A stretch of 64,000 nt of DNA from positions 57,426,971-57,490,970 of the forward strand of contig CM060972.1 in NCBI GenBank assembly GCA_030765045.1, written 5' to 3'. The notes below the pieces were generated by a model, which was not told the origin of the DNA, made no database searches, and saw only the letters and a program-made list of their open reading frames with translations. Below are positions 56,101 through 64,000 of the stretch, piece by piece. Both the position numbers and the translations under genes were made by a program. Numbering within the stretch: the first letter of the stretch is position 1; each line of letters opens with the position of its first letter. Source of the stretch: Tenodera sinensis. Its lineage: Eukaryota > Arthropoda > Insecta > Mantodea > Mantidae.

Positions 56101-59100
56101 GGCTTGTATGACTTGGTAGAGAGGAGCTGACAATACAAGTTCTTCCGGCAGAGTGCACTAACACATAACAGCCTAGTCTTGTAAGACTTGGTAGAGAGGA
56201 GCTGACAATACAAGTTCTACCGGCAGAGTGCACCAACACATAATAGCCTAGGCTTGTATGACATGGTACAGAGGAGTAGACATTCCAATTTCTACCGGCA
56301 GAGTGCACTTACAAATAATAGCCTAGGCTTGTATGACTTGGTAGAGAGGAGTCGACATTCCAATTTCTACCGGCAGAGTGCACTTACAAATAATAACCTA
56401 GTCTTGTATGACTTGGTAGAGAGGAGTCGACATTCCAAGTTCTACCGGCAGAGTGCACTTACAAATAATAGCCTAGGCTTGTAAGATATGTTAGAGAGGA
56501 GCTGTCATTCCAAGTTCTGCCGGCAGAGTGCACTAACACATAACAGCCTAGGCTTGTAGGACTTGGTAGAGAGGAGTTGACATTCCTAGTTCTGCCGGCA
56601 GAGTGCACTAACACATAACAGCCTAGGCTTGTAGGACTTGGTAGAGAGGAGTTGACATTCCAAGTTCTACCGGCAGAGTGCACTAACACATAACAGCCTA
56701 GTCTTGTAAGACTTGGTAGAGAGGAGCTGACAATCCAATTTGTACCGGCAGAGTGCACTTACAAATATTAGCCTAGTCTTGTATGACTTGGTAGGGAGGA
56801 GTTGACATTCCAAGTTCTTCCGGCAGAGTGCACTAACACATAAAAGCCTAGGCTTGTATGACTTGGTAGAGACAAGCTGACAATACAAGTTCTTCCGGCA
56901 GAGTGCACTTACAAATAATAGCCTAGGCTTGTAAGACTTGGTAGAGAGGAGCTGACATTCCAAGTTCTGCCGGCAGAGTGCACTAACACATAATAGCCTA
57001 GGCTTGTAGGACTTGGTAGAGAGGAGTTGACTTTCTAGTTCTGCCGGCAGAGTGCACTAACACATAACAGCCTAGGCTTGTAGGACTTGGTAGAGAGGAG
57101 TTGACATTCCAAGTTCTACCGGCAGAGTGCACTAACACATAACAGCCTAGTCTTGTAAGACTTGGTAGAGAGGAGCTGACAATCCAATTTGTACCGGCAG
57201 AGTGCACTTACAAATATTAGCCTAGTCTTGTATGACTTGGTAGGGAGGAGTTGACATTCCAAGTTCTGCCGGCAGAGTGCACTAACACATAACAGCCTAG
57301 TCTTGTAAGACTTGGTAGAGAGGAGCTGACAATACAAGTTCTTCCGGCAGAGTGCACTAACACATAACAGCGTAGTCTTGTAAGACTTGGTAGAGAGGAG
57401 CTGACAATACAAGTTCTACCGGCAGAGTGCACTAACACATAACAGCCTAGCCTTGTAAGACTTGGTAGAGAGGAGCTGACAATACAAGTTCTTCCGGCAG
57501 AGTGCACTAACACGTAACAGCCTAGTCTTGTAAGACTTGGTAGAGAGGAGCTGACAATACAAGTTCTTCCGGCAGAGTGCACTTACAAATAATAGCCTAG
57601 TCTTGTATGACTTGGTAGAGAGGAGTCGACATTCCAATTTCTACCGGCAGAGTGCACTTACAAATAACAGCCTAGTCTTGTATGACTTGGTAGAGAGGAG
57701 TCGACATTCCAATTTCTACCGGCAGAGTGCACTTACAAATAACAGCCTAGTCTTGTAAGACTTGGTAGAGAGGAGTTGACATTCGAAGTTCTACCGGCAG
57801 AGTGCACTTACAAATAATAGCCTAGTCTTGTATGACTTGGTATACAGGAGTCGACACTCCAATTTCTACCGGCAGAGTGCACTTACAAATAACAGCCTAG
57901 TCTTGTAAGACTTGGTATAGAGGAGTCGACATTCCAATTTCTACCGGCAGAGTGCACTTACAAATAACAGCCTAGTCTTGTATGACTTGGTATAGAGGAG
58001 TCGACATTCCAATTTCTACCGGCAGGGTGCACTTACAAATAACAGCTTAGTCTTGTAAGACTTGGTAGAGAGGAGTTGACATTCGAAGTTCTACCGGAAG
58101 AGTGCACTTACAAATAATAGCCTAGGCTTGTATGACTTGGTAGAGAGGAGTCGACATTCCAATTTCTACCGGCAGAGTGCACTTACAAATAACAGCCTAG
58201 TCTTGTAAGACTTGGTAGAGAGGAGCTGACAATACAAGTTCTTCCGGCAGAGTGCACTAACACATAAAAGCCTAGGCTTGTATGACTTGGTAGAGAGGAG
58301 CTGACAATACAAGTTCTTCCGGCAGAGTGCACTAACACATAACAGCCTAGTCTTGTAAGACTTGGTAGAGAGGAGCTGACAATACAAGTTCTACCGGCAG
58401 AGTGCACCAACACATAATAGCCTAGGCTTGTATGACATGGTACAGAGGAGTAGACATTCCAATTTCTAACGGCAGAGTGCACTTACAAATAATAGCCTAG
58501 GCTTGTATGACTTGGTAGAGAGGAGTCGACATTCCAATTTCTACCGGCAGAGTGCACTTACAAATAATAACCTAGTCTTGTATGACTTGGTAGAGAGGAG
58601 TCGACATTCCAAGTTCTACCGGCAGAGTGCACTTACAAATAATAGCCTAGGCTTGTAAGACTTGGCAGAGAGGAGCTGACATTCCAAGTTCTGCCGGCAG
58701 AGTGCACTAACACATAACAGCCTAGGCTTGTAGGACTTGGTAGAGAGGAGTTGACATTCCTAGTTCTGCCGGCAGAGTGCACTAACACATAACAGCCTAG
58801 GCTTGTAGGACTTGGTAGAGAGGAGTTGACATTCCAAGTTCTACCGGCAGAGTGCACTAACACATAACAGCCTAGTCTTGTAAGACTTGGTAGAGAGGAG
58901 CTGACAATCCAATTTGTACCGGCAGAGTGCACTTACAAATATTAGCCTAGTCTTGTATGACTTGGTAGGGAGGAGTTGACATTCCAAGTTCTGCCGGCAG
59001 AGTGCACTAACACAGAACAGCCTAGTCTTGTAAGACTTGGTAGAGAGGAGCTGACAATACAAGTTCTTCCGGTAGAGTGCACTAACACATAACAGCCTAG

Positions 59101-62100
59101 TCTTGTAAGACTTGGTAGAGAGGAGCTGACAATACAAGTTCTACCGGCAGAGTGCACTAACACATAACAGCCTAGCCTTGTAAGACTTGGTAGAGAGGAG
59201 CTGACAATACAAGTTCTTCCGGCAGAGTGCACTAACACATAACAGCCTAGTCTTGTAAGACTTGGTAGAGAGGAGCTGACAATACAAGTTCTTCCGGCAG
59301 AGTGCACTTACAAATAATAGCCTAGTCTTGTATGACTTGGTAGAGAGGAGTCGACATTCCAATTTCTACCGGCAGAGTGCACTTACAAATAACAGCCTAG
59401 TCTTGTAAGACTTGGTAGAGAGGAGTTGACATTCCAAGTTCTACCGGCAGAGTGCACTTACAAATAATAGCCTAGTCTTGTATGACTTGGTATAGAGGAG
59501 TCGACATTCCAATTTCTACCGGCAGAGTGCACTTACAAATAACAGCCTAGTCTTGCAAGTCTTGGTATAGAGGAGTCGACATTCCAATTTCTACCGGCAG
59601 AGTGCACTTACAAATAACAGCCTAGTCTTGTATGACTTGGTATAGAGGAGTCGACATTCCAATTTCTACCGGCAGGGTGCACTTACAAATAACAGCTTAG
59701 TCTTGTAAGACTTGGTAGAGAGGAGTTGACATTCGAAGTTCTACCGGCAGAGTGCACTTACAAATAATAGCCTCGGCTTGTATGACTTGGTAGAGAGGAG
59801 TCGACATTCCAATTTCTACCGGCAGAGTGCACTTACAAATAACAGCCTAGTCTTGTAAGACTTGGTAGAGAGGAGCTGACAATACAAGTTCTTCCGGCAG
59901 AGTGCACTAACACATAAAAGCCTAGGCTTGTATGACTTGGTAGAGAGGAGCTGACAATACAAGTTCTTCCGGCAGAGTGCACTAACACATAACAGCCTAG
60001 TCTTGTAAGACTTGGTAGAGAGGAGCTGACAATACAAGTTCTACCGGCAGAGTGCACCAACACATAATAGCCTAGGCTTGTATGACATGGTACAGAGGAG
60101 TAGACATTCCAATTTCTACCGGCAGAGTGCACTTACAAATAATAGCCTAGGCTTGTATGACTTGGTAGAGAGGAATCGACATTCCAAGTTCTACCGGCAG
60201 AGTGCACTAACACATAACAGCCTAGTCTTGTAAGACTTGGTAGAGAGCAGCTGACAATACAAGTTCTACCGGCAGAATGCACCAACACATAATAGCCTAG
60301 GCTTGTATGACATGGTAGAGAGGAGTCGACATTCCAATTTCTACCGGCAGAGTGCACTTACAAATAATAGCCTAGTCTTGTATGACTTGGTAGAGAGGGG
60401 TCGACATTCCAATTTCTACCGGCAGAGTGCACTTACAAATAATAGCCTAGGCTTGTATGACTTGGTAGAGAGGAGTCGACATTCCAAGTTCTACCGGCAG
60501 AGTGCACTAACAAATAATAACCTAGTCTTGTAAGACTTGGTAGAGAGGAGTTGACATTCCAAGTTCTACCGGCAGAGTGCACTTACAAATAATAGCCTAG
60601 GCTTGTATGACTTGGTAGAGAGGAGTCGACTTTCCAAGTTCTACCGGCTGAGTGCACTTACAAATAATAACCTAGTCTTGTATGACTTGGTAGAGAGGAG
60701 TCGACATTCCAATTTCTACCGGCAGAGTGCACTTACAAATAATAGCCTAGGCTTGTATGACTTGGTAGAGAGGAGTTGACATTCCAATTTCTACTGGCAG
60801 AGTGCACTTACAAACAATAGCCTAGGCTTGTATGACTTGGTAGAGAGGAGTCGACATTCCAAGTTCTACCGGCAGAGTGCACTTACAAATAATAACCTAG
60901 TCTTGTATGACTTGGTAGAGAGGAGTCGACATTCCAATTTCTACCGGCAGAGTGCACTTACAAATAATAACCTAGTCTTGTATGACTTGGTAGAGAGGAG
61001 TCGACATTCGAATTTCTACCGGCAGAGTGCACTTACAAATCATAGCCTAGGCTTGTATGACTTGGTAGAGAGGAGTCGACATTCCAAGTTCTACCGGCAG
61101 AGTGCACTTACAAATAATAGCCTAGGCTTGTAAGACTTGGTAGAGAGGAGCTGACATTCCAAGTTCTGCCGGCAGAGTGCACTAACACATAACAGCCTAG
61201 GACCTTAGGACTTGGTAGAGAGGAGTTGACATTCCTAGTTCTGCCGGCAGAGTGCACTAACACATAACAGCCTAGGCTTGTAGGACTTGGTAGAGAGGAG
61301 TTGACATTCCAAGTTCTGCCGGCAGAGTGCACTAACACATAACAGCCTAGTCTTGTAAGACTTGGTAGAGAGGAGCTAATAATACAAGTTCTACCGGCAG
61401 AGTGCACTAACAAATAACAGCCTAGTCTTGTATGACTTGGTATAGAGGAGTCGACATTCCAATTTCTACCGGCAGAGAGCACTTACTAATAACAGCCTAG
61501 TCTTGTAAGACTTGGTAGAGAGGAGTTGGCATTCGAAGTTCTACCGGCAGAGTGCACTTACAAATAATAGCCTAGGCTTGTATGACTTGGTAGAGAGGAG
61601 TCGACATTCCAATTTCTACCGGCAGAGTGCACTTCCAAATAACAGCCTAGTCTTGTAAGACTTGGTAGAGAGGAGTTGACATTCGAAGTTCTACCGGCAG
61701 AGTGCACTTACAAATAATAGCCTAGGCTTGTATGACTTGGTAGAGAGGAGTCGACATTCCAATTTCTACTGGCAGAGTGCACTTACAAATAATAGCCTAT
61801 TCTTGTATGACTTGGTAGAGAGGAGTCGACATTCCAATTTCTACCGGCAGAGTGCACTTACAAATAACAGCCTAGTCTTGTAAGACTTGGTAGAGAGGAG
61901 TTGACATTCGAAGTTCTACCGGCAGAGTGCACTTACCAATAACAGCCTAGTCTTGTAAGACTTGGTAGAGAGGAGTTGACATTCGAAGTTCTACCGGCAG
62001 AGTGCACTTACAAATAATAGCCTAGGCTTGTATGACTTGGTAGAGAGGAGTCGACATTCCAATTTCTACTGGCAGAGTGCACTTACAAATAACAGCCTAG

Positions 62101-64000
62101 TCTTGTTAGACTTGGTAGAGAGGAGTTGACATTCGAAGTTCTACCGGCAGAGTGCACTTACAAATAATAGCCTAGGCTTGTATGACTTGGTATAGAGGAG
62201 TCGACATTCCAATTTCTACCGGCAGAGTGCACTTACAAATAACAGCCTAGTCTTGTAAGACTTGGTAGAGAGGAGTTGACATTCGAAGTTCTACCGGCAG
62301 AGTGCACTTACAAATAACAGCCTAGTCTTGTAAGACTTGGTAGAGAGGAGTTGACATTCGAAGTTCTACCGGCAGAGTGCACTTACAAATAACAGCCTAG
62401 TCTTGTAAGACTTGGTAGAGAGGAGTTGACATTCGAAGTTCTACCGGCAGAGTGCAATTACAAATAATAGCCTAGTCTTGTATGACTTGCTAGAGAGGAG
62501 TTGACATTCGAAGTTCTACCTGCAGAGTGCACTTACAAATAATAGTCTGGGCTTGTATGACTTGGTAGAGAGGAGTCGACATTCCAATTTCTACCGGCAG
62601 AGTGCAGTTTCAAATAACAGCCTACTCTTGTAAGACTTGGTAGAGAGGAGTTGACATTCGAAGTTCTACCGGCAGAGTGCACTTACAAATAATAGCCTAG
62701 GCTTGTATGACTTGGTAGAGAGGAGTCGACATTCCAATTTCTACTGGCAGAGTGCACTTACAAATAATAGCCTAGGCTTGTATGACTTGGTTGAGAGGAG
62801 TCGACATTCGTATTTCTACCGGCAGAGTGCAGTTACAAATAACAGCCTAGTCTTGTAAGACTTGGTAGAGAGGAGTTGACATTCGAAGTTCTACCGGCAG
62901 AGTGCACTTACAAATAATAGCCTAGTCTTGTATGACTTGCTAGAGAGGAGTCGACATTCCAAGTTCTACCGGCAGAGTGCACTAACACAAAACAGCCTAG
63001 GCTTGTATGACTTGGTAGAGAGGAGTTGACATTCCAAGTTCTACCGGCAGAGTGCACTTACAAATAATAGCCTAGTCTTGTATGACTTGGTAGAGAGGAG
63101 TCGACATTCCAAGTTCTACCGGCAGAGTGCTTTTACAAATAATAGCCTAGTCTTGTATGACTTGGTAGAGAGGAGTCGACATTCCAAGTTCTAGCGGGAG
63201 AGTGCACTTACAAATAATAACCTAGTCTTGTAAGACTTGGTAGAGAGGAGTTGACATTCCAAGTTCTACCGGCAGAGTGCACTTACAAATAATAACCTAG
63301 TCTTGTATGCCTTGGTAGAGAGGAGTCGACATTCCAATTTCTACCGGCAGAGTGCGCTTACAAATAATAACCTAGTCTTGTATGACTTGGTAGAGAGGAA
63401 TCGACATTCCAATTTCTACCGGCAGAGTGCACCTACAAATAATAGCCTAGGCTTGTATGACTTGGTAGAGAGGAGTTGACATTCCAATCTCTACCGGCAG
63501 AGTGCACTTACAAATAATAGCCTAGTCTTGTATGACTTGGTAGAGAGGAGTCGACATTCAAAGTTCTACCGGCAGAGTGCACTTACAAATAATAGCCTAG
63601 TCTTGTATGACTTGGTAGAGAGGAGTCGACATTCCAAGTTCTACCGGCAGAGTGCACTAACACATAACAGCCTAGGCTTGTATGACTTGGTAGAGAGGAG
63701 TCGACATTCCAAGTTCTACCGGCAGAGTGCACTTACAAATAATAGCCTAGTCTTGTATGACTTGGTAGAGAGGAGTTGACATTCCAAATTCTACCGGCAG
63801 AGTGCACTTACAAATAATAGCCTAGGCTTGTATGACTTGGTAGGGAGGAGTTGACATTCCAAGTTCTACCGGCAGAGTGCACTTACAAATAATAGCCTAG
63901 GCTTGTATGACTTGGTAGAGAGGAGTCGACATTCCAAGTTCTACCGGCAGAGTGCACTTACAAATAATAGCCTAGTCTTGTATGACTTGGTAGAGAGGAG
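47126..64000. repeat. 75-bp satellite array, segment 5 (continues past window)
   Basis: About 225 monomers. Up to about 49,040 they carry the TAACACATAACAG segment. Beyond that a second class appears with TTACAAATAATAG, TATGACTTGG, GTCGACATTCC and AATTTCTACCGG, mixed with the first. The palindrome CTGCCGGCAG is mostly CTACCGGCAG or CTTCCGGCAG here. TTACAAATAA puts a TAA into the otherwise open minus-strand frame in about half of the monomers. A block of ordered variants recurs at 50,369, 52,768, 55,242, 57,416 and 59,141. The array has no end within the window. Confidence 0.97.

Noticed and set aside
23222..64000. CRISPR-like or telomeric array
   Set aside because: The repeats are directly contiguous 75-bp units without unique spacers, and there is no TTAGG-type motif. 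The context is eukaryotic.

Overview
The window is eukaryotic, most likely from an insect with a large, transposon-rich genome. It holds a serpin gene with kilobase introns, tRNA-derived SINEs, several non-LTR retrotransposon lineages (Jockey-like, RTE-like and a lineage with RNase H) and dozens of kilobases of satellite DNA. There are no bacterial-type operons, no rRNA and no CRISPR. I lean towards a polyneopteran insect, but the sequence does not prove that.

Region 1 (about 1-18,060) is the 5' part of a serpin gene on the minus strand. Three exons splice together in phase. Exon 1 carries 13 coding bases (17,023-17,035), exon 2 completes a signal peptide and starts helix A (6,392-6,495), and exon 3 carries the conserved N-terminal serpin core (4,302-4,484). 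Together they give the first 100 residues. The remaining exons, including the reactive-centre loop, must lie beyond position 1. A TATA box and a CRE-like palindrome sit near 17,790. The introns are packed with mobile DNA: three copies of a tRNA-derived SINE, two copies of a second SINE, a third SINE split by an AT-rich insertion, LINE 3' ends, a repeat family that carries its own AC microsatellite, an imperfect palindrome with arms of about 190 bp, and an (AAT)n tract of about 210 bp.

Region 2 (about 18,060-23,220) holds a 33-bp minisatellite just upstream of the serpin promoter, a decayed RTE-like reverse transcriptase, a 249-bp RTE-tailed insertion with a perfect 13-bp target duplication, and unassigned sequence.

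Region 3 (about 23,222-64,000, running off the window) is a satellite with a 75-bp monomer, about 28 kb or roughly 370 monomers in this window. It shows higher-order organisation: a 2,084-bp tandem duplication, a 4.8-kb segmental duplication, and 22- to 33-monomer blocks in the distal part. Jockey-clade retrotransposons are inserted in it, all in the same orientation: one full-length copy with both ORFs open (30,121-35,604), one 5'-truncated relative that was itself duplicated with the array (36,081-37,623 and 40,862-42,402), and a composite insertion of two different elements between one pair of target duplications (42,851-47,125). An empty site in the duplicated segment orders these events: truncated element first, then segmental duplication, then full-length Jockey.

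The most noteworthy observations are the clustering of Jockey insertions at nearly the same point of the satellite monomer, the likely template-switch chimera, and a run of five regularly spaced hairpins with a compensatory base change in the 3' UTR of the truncated element.
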